Shown here: positions 1 through 11,899 of the stretch, one piece after another | Layout of the letters: every line of letters starts with the position of its first letter | How positions within the stretch are numbered: the first letter of the stretch is position 1 | From: Rotaria socialis | Taxonomy: Eukaryota; Rotifera; Eurotatoria; Philodinida; Philodinidae | Length of the DNA: 64,000 bases | Direction: 5' to 3' | NCBI GenBank assembly: GCA_905331475.1 | Contig: CAJNYU010004581.1 | Coordinates: forward strand, 62,001-126,000 | Translations under genes and position numbers: made by a program | The notes under the pieces: generated by a model | Told to the model about the DNA's origin: nothing | What the model saw: the letters and a program-made list of their open reading frames with translations, nothing else | Database searches by the model: none

Positions 1-1032
1 CTAACTACTGTTTTATCATAGGAATAAAATCGATAAAAAATTAGTAACAAACTATTCGGGGTACAATTGAACAAAAGAACCACTTGCACAGTTCCATATA
101 AGAAATGTTCGCAATAAACTTTTTTTGGCCTCGATAACTTCTCTTTTTTTTACACCGACTTCGCTCATAGCCTTAAGTTTATTTTTTCTGCTATGTAGTA
201 TCATCTCTCGAATCTAAGAATAAGGCACCAAGTTGATCTTGTGAACTACACTAAAAATTTAGCGATTATTCATTAGCTAAACTATATGAAAGATTAATTT
301 CCCTAGAAGCTCATTAGAATCCCAATCCATTTAACCACAGTTCTCATGTAGAAAAGATGTTAGGTATTAAATGCATTTTTCGAGAAATCCGATGAAAAAA
401 TAACGTGACATCTGATATAACCGACGTCAGAGAGAAACTACGTAATTCGTTAGAACACGACAATTCATTTGTCTCATATAACGTTGATTAAGTTACAGCT
501 TGAAATTTATTTATTGACGATACTTGATCAACTGAATCTTACATGAACTATCAAAGATATTTGCATTGTATCAATATCATATAGAATTTAGATTTACATT
601 AAAATTGAACTCTCCATTAATCTTTGAATGTAAATAGTCTACATTTTCTACACATTTTTCATACGCTTCTATTTCTCTTGTTAAATAAGACATCTTTGTG
701 CTCTTTGATATTTTCATACTAATAATGATTTGTTTATTTAGTAAAAAGTCAACATTAGACGATTCTTGACGAAATAGAAAGAACAAATGTATTGTATTAT
801 TGTACACAAACGACAATCACTCAATTATGTCCTTCAGCATACTACAAAGTAATCGAACTCAATGCAATTTTAGATCATATAAAAAAGTCACTAAGGAATC
901 AAGTGTCATCAACGTAAGATAAATATGTCTCGGGTTGATATCACATATTCATTTATCTATATTCTATATATTTATAGGCATATATTTCTTAAATTCTTAA
1001 AATTCAATGCACTTGAAGTCATTGCCAAAGTT
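1..1032. other. Intergenic, no gene seen
   Basis: This is AT-rich sequence. The short open frames in it have no recognisable domain, no splice signals in phase with one another, and biased residue composition typical of chance frames. I see no RNA gene. Confidence 0.6.
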
Positions 1033-1033
1033 A

Positions 1034-1240
1034 GGGATGCACCAATACCAGTATTACTGGTTGTATGGGTACCGGTATTTCTAGGTTGCCAGGATAATCG
1101 GTGTCAACATCAACACACACCAGTATTGGAGATGTTAGTTAGTGGAACTCTCTATACTGGTGTGTGTTGACACCGATGATCCTGGCAAACTAAAAATACT
1201 GGTACCCATACAACCAGTAATACTGGTACTGACGCATCCC
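1034..1240. mobile_element. Fold-back MITE with TA duplication
   Basis: Two long arms (about 1034-1126 and 1154-1240) are inverted copies of one another, with only a few mismatches and one small insertion, around a loop of about 27 nt. The ends are GGGATGC and GCATCCC, and a TA dinucleotide flanks each side (1032-1033 and 1241-1242). This is what Tc1/mariner-type non-autonomous elements leave. There is no coding capacity; the two short frames overlapping it are mirror images produced by the hairpin. The near identity of the arms suggests recent mobility or gene conversion between them. Confidence 0.75.
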
Positions 1241-1242
1241 TA

Positions 1243-2712
1243 TGCCGAAGTGCTAACAACCGATGTTGTTGTTCTCTTGATGATACCATATACAATGGCC
1301 TTCAATAGAGATAAGAGAGCAACAGCAACTATTTGAATAACCGAACAAAAAATTTGATTATCTAAAATTAAATGTTTAAACCAGCGCATACACATATAAG
1401 ATTAATTAGTTTCTTCAATGATTAACAATATTCAGCGAAAGGCAGTTCGTTTGAGATGATAAGATATTGTTATTTGAATTTTTCTTTTATTAAGCGAAAT
1501 ATTTATTACACTGTTCTACTTTCTTTGATTACATTCGTAATCATGCAGAATCATTACAGCTACGATTTGAATTTATCAAAGAATAACGAATTGTACTACT
1601 CTAATAATGCGCTATTTAGAGTTTGGCTTTAGATTAGTCAAGTTTGAGTTCTTTCTTCGCTTATCAATTAGGTTAATATACGAGTAGTGAAGGTCGCAAT
1701 ACTACTTTTGAGTATGCTGCTAAAATTAACTCAACACATTGGGTAAATATATAGCGATGAAATTAAGGCATTTATTGTCATGTTACTGCTATCTATACTT
1801 TAGCATAACTAGATGATGTAACTGTACGATCGAGAGAACTTTAGACCGACAAGAATAACACATATTATGATCTGTTAATAATTACACTCAAAGGCCTGAA
1901 AGTTGCTTTCACGCCTTGCACTCCTCGTTAAGTTTGAATTGTACTATATTTGTATGTAACTTATTTCATTCTAATTACTACAACATGAGTTGCATAGGAT
2001 TCATTAACACTCAAGTCTTTGCACATTGTCGACATTTCATAAGTGATTATGAAAGAAGAATTATTATCTATCAAAATTTTTCAATGCTAATTCACTACGC
2101 GTCATATTTTAATAATCATACAATTTAAATATCATCGATATCGATAGATGAATTAAGTTACTTGTTTCTATATATTTTAGGGATAATCTTAAACATGAAC
2201 AGTGTAACAAAAAACACAGTAAAAAATTAAATAAAAAAAAATTTAGTATTCTTATTCTTAAATCGTTGTTCAAATATTCTTCGTTTGTTTTCTTTTTTTG
2301 TATATTTCATATACGAAACAAATGAAAAAAAAACGACCCTGCTAGATATACAAAGGAAAAAAACAGACGTCTGTACATGTGACGAATGAGCATGACCAAT
2401 ACATACTAATGCAAGCATAGACCGGACAGAAAAATGAAAACAAATCAAACATAATGTAACTAAAAAACAGAGAATATTTCTAAACAAAAAAAGACATAAC
2501 ATTCATCTAGTTTGCTTTCGGTGTATTAAAAAAACAAAAATAATTTTTTGAGAGGCGGGCGAATAAATATATAATTATATGCGTTGATGATTTTTTTCCT
2601 ACGGCATATTTGACTACGGCTAATCCCGCTGTTATTTTAGATTAATCTAATGCTTTTTCTTTTTGATTTTCTTTGTATTTTATAAAAAAATACAGAAACA
2701 ATAGAAAATCTC
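1243..2712. other. Intergenic, no gene seen
   Basis: AT-rich sequence with poly-A and poly-T runs. The part nearest 2700 is probably the 3' untranslated region and terminator of the minus-strand PP1 subunit gene that ends at 2713. No other feature is supported. Confidence 0.5.
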
Positions 2713-4056
2713 CTAACCACTGTAATCGGGAATAGTCCTTGAAATACAATCGAATCGATAATTTTGTTGATAATTATTATCCCAATATTCCGGACCAACG
2801 TAAGATTCATAACCAATGCAAAATTGTATATTATTTCCAACACATATTCGATCTCGATCGATATCTAATGTAAATGTAAATCGATCATGTAGACCATCAT
2901 AAGAATCCATAATATATATTGCATTATTATCATGATAACTAATCCAATTGTCTGTAGTAAAACGAACTTTGACCCTTTTATTCACACCAAACGAAATAAT
3001 TTTTGCCGTTCCATATATTCGATTATCAATAGCGTCTAAAATATATTCAGCAAAAAAACTTTTAATAAAATTCTAACTTGAGAAATGTCTTGACATATGA
3101 ATAGATTCAAGTGTCAGACTGTTCAATAGACTTACTCGCTTGTTCTAGTGCAATTTTATGACGTGCAACACGATCATCAAAGGCTTGAGCATGAATAGGA
3201 TTCTCAAATTGTTGTTCTAAATATGTTATTGTTTTCATACGTTCTTGATAAAATGATGTTTCATCATCATTGCGATCAATATTCAAATCTTTAAACGCAG
3301 TACTAGGCACATGTGGTAATTCATCGGATTTAATTACTTTAATTTGACTTAAATCAAGGCCACAATCATCAGCGAAATGTACATTTTTCCTATGACATGA
3401 ACCAAAATGATCAGCATTCGTTAGTTTGACTGATTGTGATTTTTTTCTTTCATAACCAGAAAAAATGATTGGTGCCGCTACTTTTTTTTGAACAAATGCT
3501 GGTTTTTCACAATATTGTTTTTTTGTTAAATAAGTTTGCCGTTCAGTATCAAAATCTTCAACTGATGCTGTAAAATGACTCTCTTCTGAAGTTGTACTTC
3601 CATCTGTTTCATCAGTATCATCTGCATACGTGGGAGCAGGCGGAGGCGATGATAAACGTCTAAATAATAATTTTTCGGTCGACGTAGTATGTGTGTTACT
3701 GCTTGAAATATTCTCAACAGGTGTTTCTTCAATAGGTTCTTCTAGATATTAAATAAGTATTAAATAATATTTTTTTTTATTGTATAAATCATATTCTTAC
3801 GTGTACTGTCAGATGAATCAACTCGTTCATTAGATTCAGCGTCACCATCATTATTTTCTGACTGATTGGTTTGTTCTTCCTGAAAGCGTTGTTTACGTTT
3901 CGAATGAAAAAAACGTGACCGTCGTACTCGTGGTTCAGAAGATGCATTTGATGTAATTGCTACTCTTTCAGTATTTGGCTCCTGCTTTGTATTGTCATCT
4001 TCAGTTCCGTTTACTTTTTGAGTATCAATAGGTTGAAATTGTGCTTCAGTGGTCAT
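2713..4056 (-). CDS. PP1 glycogen-targeting regulatory subunit (PPP1R3 family)
   Basis: Three exons (4056-3801, 3741-3136, 3035-2713) are joined by GT-AG introns and give one frame of 394 residues. The N-terminal third is acidic and Ser/Thr-rich with a basic RRSRFFHSKRK patch. The middle has the PP1-binding segment RKNVHFADDCGLDLSQIK, the family's K/R-x-V-x-F-AD...GL pattern. The last exon is a CBM21 carbohydrate-binding domain (KVRFTTDNW, FTFTLDI, CIGYES, YWDNN.QNY). Known members bring protein phosphatase 1 to glycogen, where it activates glycogen synthase and restrains phosphorylase. The docking motif has NVHF where RVSF or KVSF is common. I cannot say which vertebrate paralogue (B, C, D or E) it matches best. 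A splice acceptor lies 6 nt upstream of the ATG (CAG at 4063-4065). Confidence 0.9.
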
Positions 4057-6791
4057 TTCGATCTGTAAATTTCAACATCATACCAATCTAAAACTAAACA
4101 TGACGAAGAAAAAATAATAGATGCCTATAAATAAAACAAGATATTTGATCACATCGAAAATTTCATTAAATACCTTTTAATAGTCTACATGAAAGATCAA
4201 TATGAATTGGCATATGCTATTGAAAAAAAACACGACTACTATTTACCCTTTAAATTTTAATGCTCGGTACATTAAATAGATGTTATATTTTTTTCTCTTC
4301 TACCTTACTGAGGCATAGAATTCAGAAAACATCATCATCAACAACAACAATAAATAACGATTGACGCTATGACTTTATGCGAGATGAATACTCTTTTTGT
4401 ATGTTGTGCAGAGTAGTCGAATGCGATAGCCGTTCTTTTTTTTCTGTTCTGTTTTCCGATATCGTCATCATCAATACACCGAAAGTTTCCTGTCTGGTGA
4501 TCAAATTGGTTTTTTCTTTATTATTATAGAACTAGTAAGAGAGATACTCGACGGCCTTATTTTCTTTTTTTTCATGTTGTTAGCTGGTATCCTCATGGCA
4601 CTAAATATGAAGACCTTATTCAGTTAGGCAAAACGCAAGGCCAACAAATCAAAGAGATAAATAGAAAAAAGCCAAGGACACGTGTCTATTTATCGAGAAT
4701 AAAAGAGAACAGAACTATGTTGTTTTCGATACGATAATAGTAACATTAGTTTTTTTCTTCTTTCGACAGGTAATAGACGAACGAGATGAAAAAAAGGAAG
4801 AAAGAAAAAAGCCCGGTTCGAATAAATATAATAGTGAAAAATGAAACGTGTAAGGTAAACAGAAATCATAAGCTTCCATGTAGAAAAAAGATTAAAACTC
4901 TCTTACTATTTACGTTGTTCTAGTAAAAATGTTTTTGCGAAACTTGAGAGGAACATGTTTTCTCAGTCTTCATACTAGTAAAAAAGACCGTCTTATCGAG
5001 AACACTGATAGGTAGCTCATCGACAATTTTTCCTTAAAGGCTGCATGTGAAGAGACCCATAATTCTTTCCTATTCATATGTTTTATTGAATGTCAACATG
5101 AATTCATGCGTATTAAATCTATAGTATAGTTCAATGAAAAACTTATCTGATTCTTGAAATGAAAGAAAAACGATAAAACAAGAAATATTATCAATTATCA
5201 ACTGCAACACAACATAAATCATTTCGATACATTATTTATATCGTAGAGAGTTGTATTGTGGCAACAAATACTTGAGTAAATTTACATACTAATGTTATTA
5301 TTTGAAATCAAAATATATTGTTATTATATATGATTAGTTAACAACCTGTTAAATATTTAATATAAGCGATCAAATTTTAGAATGTATAGTTTGATTTAAC
5401 ATCAGCAAATAACGATACTTTTAAGTATTATCGTCAGAGTTCGTTCTCGAAAATTGTAAATATCAAAAATGTTTTTTTTTAAATATATCATTAAGAATAA
5501 ATTCACAATGATAATACCATGTTGGGAGAAACTTTCAGTAAATTATTACGTGATATCTATTATCAGCACGCACTAGGTATTCATTAAGATTATTTTGCTA
5601 TAAATTCAATGGATAATGTTTTGAATAACGATGAACATATTCAGAAGATCAACGAATGATGTATTTAAGAAATTAGTATTTATAACATCGAAAAACATTC
5701 AAATAATTGATGCTTCTATAAAACACAACATTTTGCGTTTACACTAAAAGAATGATTAAGATTTATACTCATAAATAATAGATAGATGCACTTGACGAGC
5801 AACATTGCTTTATTTTTATTTTTCTCTAAATATATCTATGAAAGCTTTAAAGAACAGTTTCTCCAGTTTCATATTCCTTACACTCTGAGTGTTGTCCGAC
5901 CTACATCAGTACTTTGCTTTCCTGTTTTTTTCAACTATTCATGAGTCATTGTATGTTATGAATCGTTCATTTTGATCCAATCAAACTGTTACACACTTAT
6001 GCACAATATTCTATTCTGTATTCTATTCAATAGGGAAACCTTCAAAAAAGACTTTAATAATCCATAAACTTATTTCAAAAAAGTTTTTTTTGATACTGTT
6101 TTCTCACTGATATTTAAATAGAGTCTTAAATTGCATGAAAATGGCCATAGAATAATGTTTTTCTTTCTCGTTGGACAATCATTCATTCCTCTCTTCCTCT
6201 TTCTTTCTCATTTTCCATTTTTATTTTTTCTTCTCTACACACTCCGTCCGTTGATTCTTCCAACTAGTTGACGTTCTTCTTTTTTTCTTTTTTGTTTCGC
6301 TTGTATTATTTCTTCTTCTCCATTTTATTTTTACTCCCTCTCCCGGCTTCCTCCGCGAAGAAGAGCGAAGAATCGACGAACGAAGAAGCACATACAACAA
6401 ATGATGATGACAGTCTGAAGCAAGGCAGAAAAAGGATATTTAACATCTGTGCGTGAGAGTGAAAAAAGAGGGACAGACAAGAAAAGCGGCGAAGAGAAAA
6501 AGTAGGGGCGAAAATGCGGGCCTTTTTCTTATTCTTCTTCACTCTCTCTCCCTCTCTCTCTCTCTTTTTCTCTTATGTTCTGGATTTTCGGAAAAGTAGT
6601 GAAAGGAAAAAAGAAAAAAAAAGAAGAAAAAAAACGAGAAGGAAAAAGAAGAAAAATGACCAAGTCTTGTCCCCAAATACCGAACACTAAGATTAATAAT
6701 ATCTTTCAACGGTTCTATTTATCGTTATGTCATCATTTACTAGGAAATTGACAATACACGAATGTTGTAAAAATTACAAATTCGATCATCT
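4057..6791. other. Intergenic with strand-biased polypyrimidine/polypurine tract
   Basis: This is a divergent promoter region between the PP1 subunit (minus) and the GTF3C2-like gene (plus). From about 6170 to 6360 the plus strand is dominated by C/T, and from 6360 to 6660 it alternates between A/G-rich and CT-repeat blocks, including a CTCTCT run near 6541-6570. The two frames crossing it on opposite strands are low-complexity. I see no gene. The skewed block probably belongs to the core promoter and 5' untranslated region of the gene that starts at 6792. Confidence 0.5.
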
Positions 6792-9700
6792 ATGGCTGAC
6801 CCAGACTCGCCTTCGAATAATTTATCTTCGGTTGTTGATCAATCGCATATTTCATCAGATCAACAGCAACAAGAATCAACAACAAATAATGATTGGCCAT
6901 GGTAAATTTAATTGAAATGATTAGTTAAAATAATCTCTATACGTTAACTTCATTATTATTTTAGGCCAACTGATGAACAGCAGCAACAGAATGCAATGGA
7001 TTCAAGCGGTTTAATGCATTTAATTGCGACTGGTGCTGGTGCAAATGTCAATGAAAATACTAATGATGAATCACTTGTGAATATTCCCAATGATGAACAA
7101 ACATCTGTACAATTACCCGATGATCATTTATCAGATGATCATCAACAATTACCTCATATGTCATCCTCATCCAATACACTTCCGATGGACACAGAACAAC
7201 AAACAACAATGAATGATGATCAACAACAACTAAAACCACAAGCACAAGCAAATAAAAGTGCACATGATATTGCAGAAATTCATCGAGAGATGTTAATTCT
7301 TATTCCTATACCACAGGCCTGGCCACATATTCGACATCAATCCGGGCTTTTCTCTTATCCTGACTTACCTCATTTTAATGTTATACGACAGGCGACTTTT
7401 CGCGAAGGTCGTTTTGTTTGTCCATTTTGTACAGTTGATTTTGCTTCAAAAGAAGGCATACGTTATCATTTATATAATTCATGCACAAAATCACCGTATC
7501 CAAAAGCTTTTTTTCGTTGTTTAATGTGTGGCAGTGAATTAGCTGATCGTAGTTCATTGCGGACACATTTAGCACGACATGTAAGTCAAATATTTTCTCA
7601 AGTGTTTTCTTTGTTGTCTAAATACATTTCTATTATGTTTTCATTGAAGGGTGCTGAAGACGGCGGTGCTGTATCTACAGATAAAATTGATGTATCACGT
7701 AAACCAGCTATTGCAACAACATCTGGCGGAGGATCAAATTCAAAAAAATCTAAAAAGAAAAAGAAAGCATCAAATGATGCAACCCAACCACAAATGATAA
7801 ATCCAATGATTGCTATGACATCAGGTGTATCACCACGTGGTATAGATACGTATAATATTCCACCGACTATGGTTAATCAACAAATGTCTTTACCTATAAT
7901 TAAATCAGATTTAAATGATTCAGATCCGAAAGTAATTTTTAACAATAGTTAATGAATACATATATTCTTTTTTTCATTTAAATTTTAGCGTAAACGTGGT
8001 CGTCCACCCAAAACTAAATCTGATGGAGCAACAACACCTGTAGCTCCTTATACAAAACATACACAAATAAATCCTGGATTATCATTAACTCCAACAATGA
8101 ATAATCAAGTTATATTGAATGATCAACATGTAATGAAAAAAACTTGATCATTAAGAAAATTTTATCAGAAAGTTCTTGTTTCTTTTTAGAATGATCCACA
8201 AAAGGGTATTGCGATGCGATCACCACGTGCGATTGATATCAGTAGTGAATTAGCTGAATTAGCTCGTTCTAGAATGAGAGAAGTAAGAAATTTTATATTT
8301 TGAATAAAAACGTAAGTTTTCTATTTCACATTAGCATATTGAATTTGCAACGGATTCGTTATTACCTGAACAAGAACAAGAAATTAATGGACGGTTGCGT
8401 ACGGAGAGTTTCGTACTATGTCATCGTTGTCGTGGAAAAACACAATTTAATACACTTAAAAAATTAAAAGAACATTTAAAAACCGATTGTCCATTAGGTC
8501 CAGGTAAAAAAAATATCTCTTCAAAGTTAATCTTAGTTGCAAATCGATAACAATACCTGTCTTCTAATATATAAGAGCTCGAAATATGAAGACTAATTGA
8601 AAGATGAATATTTATTTATTTTGTATTATTCTTCTAGTTATGGCAGTATGTAAATTTTGTGGTATACCATTTTCATCGGTTAGTAGTGTTTGTGATCATC
8701 TTGAACTTTTTCATGATGATGCACACGATACATGTCCAGGTATGCAAAGAAAAAAGACCTAAAATAGCATGAATTCATTTGAAAAAACCAAACATTTAGA
8801 TGATCCATGTCGGCTAAATGATCGAGCGTTTCGTGCAGCATTTGCACGTTATAAATTTCCAACCAATGGACGCATATCATTTTCTGCACCGGCATCAACT
8901 ATTGGACAATTGATACCAGAAAATGAGTCTGCAGCTTGTCTCAGTAATGGTGCTAGTTGTTTGCGTGTTCGAGTAAATATTTAGAATTAAAAAGAAAAAC
9001 TTGTTTTTGATAACTATTTCATTTTTTGAAGATGCTTTCATGTGATCGATTTTTAAATCCATTGGATAGTTTTGCTGCTTCACATGTTATTGTTTTGAAT
9101 GTTGGTCGTCCCATACGTTGTGTTGAATGGTTACCACGTCCTGTTGATGTTATGGGCAGTCAGTATGTTGCATTAGCACTTGAACAATGGTCCTATGATA
9201 GTGGAAATTATCCGGCAAATAATCCTGATCGTCGTTCGCCACCAGGCTCAACATTACTTTTAATTCTTAATTGCGGACGTTTACGACAAAGTTTACATGT
9301 ACCTAATTTACATGTTACAGTTGCAGCTGATTTTGGTCAAGTAACCTGTTTGAAATGGTTACCGGAACGACCAGGAGTCAATGATCCATATTTAAGCTAT
9401 TTGGCGATTGGCACAAGTCAAGGTATTGTTATTATATTTGGTGTTCCACATGGTGCATCAAGAAATTTATGTACAATAAGTACTGGTGCACAACTTGTAC
9501 CACCATTGAATCGACGTAAAGATGGTAGTATTGGTTGTGCTGAATATGGATCTTGTACAGCATTGGATTGGTGTTATGATAATCCTAATAAATTATGTGC
9601 TGGATATGAAAATGGCATTGTTCTAATGTGGGAAATGAATTCGAAATCTCTTGTTGAACAAGTAAGATTAAGAAACTTCTAGATTTCGTTATATAACTTG

Positions 9701-11114
9701 CATTTTTTTTCTCTATAGACAACTAATTGTTCATTGATCTATCCAGTACGAAGATTTTTTGTAGAAGATGCACCAATACAAGATGTGAAATTCTTAAGAA
9801 ATTCTGAACATTTAATTGGAGTTAGTTTAAAAAATAAACAATCTTGGACGTATGAGATATTATTTTTTAGAATTTTCAATCAAATATCGTGTTTTATTTT
9901 CTATAGAGTATGGACAACTCGTGATGAAAATATTTTTTGCTACCGTCATTGGTCGAATGCAAGTGAATTTGCATCATCAACGCTTCACGATACATTATAC
10001 GCCGGTTGTGCACATGCAAGGTAAAATATATACATATCGAATATTGCAACGTAATCGCTTCTTTTCTATTATTATTAGTAATCAAAATGAATTACTTTCT
10101 GTACCAACACATTCAATATTATTACCGGGACAAAATGTTCCTAATCATGTGCCAACATCAATGTTATCAGCCTGGCAAATTGTCAGTTTAGATTATTCGG
10201 AATGGATTGATGGTGTCGCCTATGCTGATCTTGATGGTAAATATCACGATTCTTGACATATGAGTAAAGCAATTTATTTTCGATATCGACAAAAATCAGT
10301 TCATTTTGGTTCCGATTGCAATCACAAAAAAAGCAGATTAGATATCGAGTGAAAGATAAATTAGATATCCTGGCACGGCCAGATTAAAATTGAGTATTCG
10401 ATTTCGACTCTCATCGGTGCTATCTTGTCTATGTTTTAATTTTTGGCGCAAGTTTTGTTCGATGATAAAAAAATGTTCTATCTATATGATAAATTGTTTA
10501 GGTACAGTTTGGATTGCTCGTGGTGATTCTACGACTTGGACACAAAATAATCCAAAATTTCGGCCAAGTGCAGTAAGAGAAATAATAAAAGAATAATAAT
10601 TTGTAAATAAACATAAAAAAATGAAATTTTTAGTGTATAGCAAAACTATCAACTTATTTAACGAATACTAGTGGTGCAACTACAGGCAATTTAACAGATC
10701 ATGTTAATATGCAACAATTTAATCAAAATCAAACGCAATGTGGTATTCCAACTGGACAATATTGTGTGCAAATTGCTATTGAACGAACAGTAAATTTATT
10801 TTGATTCGTATAGATATTCGAATTTTAAATCATCATCTCTATTTAGGAATACGCAAGTAATACTGTGGATCCTCAACATGATGAAACACACAAAGTACAT
10901 ACATATCGAAAAGTAATAATAAAACAAACAAAAAAATTGAAATCTCATATTTATATTGTTTTTAAAGATACGCTTTAATCCAAATCCTGGTACTCATGGT
11001 TGGATTGCATCGGCAGATAAAGTCGGTTTATTTCTTCTATTTCGATTATCAACATCCGATTCACCTCTATCGGAAAAACTAACTCAACGCCTTCAACGTG
11101 TGCAAGTTTTGTGA
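6792..11114 (+). CDS. GTF3C2: General transcription factor 3C subunit 2 (TFIIIC110)-like, with zinc fingers and AT-hook
   Basis: Sixteen exons join into a 1052-residue frame: 6792-6901, 6965-7580, 7650-7931, 7989-8129, 8190-8282, 8335-8503, 8638-8739, 8800-8972, 9032-9661, 9719-9849, 9907-10020, 10079-10236, 10502-10572, 10634-10789, 10847-10912, 10968-11114. The N-terminus is Gln/Asp-rich. C2H2-type fingers follow (CPFC at about residue 189, then FRCLMC...H...H), an AT-hook KRKRGRPPK near 336-344, and two more Cys-rich units (LCHRC, CKFC). The C-terminal half is a WD40-like propeller (CVEWLPRP, VTCLKWLPERPG, CTALDWCYDNP). The end, KIRFNPNPGTHGWIASADKVGL, closely matches the last blade of GTF3C2. 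In the TFIIIC complex this subunit helps bind B-box promoters of tRNA genes for RNA polymerase III. The 69-nt second intron is also open, so retention would keep the frame. Confidence 0.85.
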
Positions 11115-11896
11115 TTTAAATAAATTTAGTCAGCAATTTATATCTTTCTTATGTTGACCTAAAAAAAAGAAAAGAAACTAAGCAAAAAAAATGCCTACCA
11201 ACACATATGTATATATTTATAAATTTCAAACGTGTCGGTTCTAGTCGACTGTTTGATTTTTCTTTTTCCGCCAAACCTATTGACAAATTAAAAAAGAAAA
11301 ACCAATAGACATATTTTGTATATGTAACACATAGTTTTTGTTTTTCTTTCTCATTCGTACGTACATATTGTATTCTCATTTTTTTCTCGGTGTTGTGGTT
11401 GTTTTCTTCTTCGTTTTTCTTTTCGACGTCCGATGCAGTGATTTTCTTCTCGATGTATGATTATTCAAGATTCTCCTAGATATATTTCAATGTATATAAT
11501 GTTCTTCATTAACCGTGTGTGTGTGTTGTTCATTTGTTTACTCCTTTTTTTCTGTCAAGTATTACCAACAGACAAGGAAAATAACTAAAAGTTGTTTGAT
11601 CTCTTTTTTTCTTCTTTCGAATATACGTACATGTTCAATTTGTTTTTATGGGAACAGTTTTTAGTAGATTCTCTGAACGAAATAAAAACAAAGCCAAGGT
11701 TCTCTTCGATTTAATGTTGTTATTGTTCCTCTTGTTTGTTACATGTGTGTACTGTTTCTGTAACTTTCTTTTTTTGTTTTGTGTAATTTTTTTTGCGCTT
11801 GCATTGTTGTTTATTGATAAGATGGAAAAGAAAAGAATATTGAGAAAAAAAAACACAAGAAACATAAATATGAGAATTTTAAGACTTTTTTCTTTC
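11115..11896. other. Intergenic between GTF3C2-like and TAF2
   Basis: About 0.8 kb of AT-rich sequence that holds the 3' end of the upstream gene and the promoter of TAF2. Open frames on both strands here are rich in Lys, Phe and Leu and have no domain. It ends in a strong polypyrimidine-AG acceptor just before the TAF2 ATG. Confidence 0.55.
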
Positions 11897-11899
11897 AGT
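11881..11899 (+). other. Splice acceptor 1 nt before the TAF2 start codon
   Basis: A polypyrimidine stretch (TTTTTTCTTTCAG) ends in AG at 11897-11898. One base later the TAF2 ATG begins at 11900. It could be the 3' end of an intron in the 5' untranslated region, or an addition site for a spliced leader. It also decides the start: in-frame codons upstream would lie in the intron or outron. Confidence 0.5.

Noticed and set aside
925-1336. Two open frames of 81 and 64 codons
   Set aside because: They are translations of the two arms of the fold-back element.
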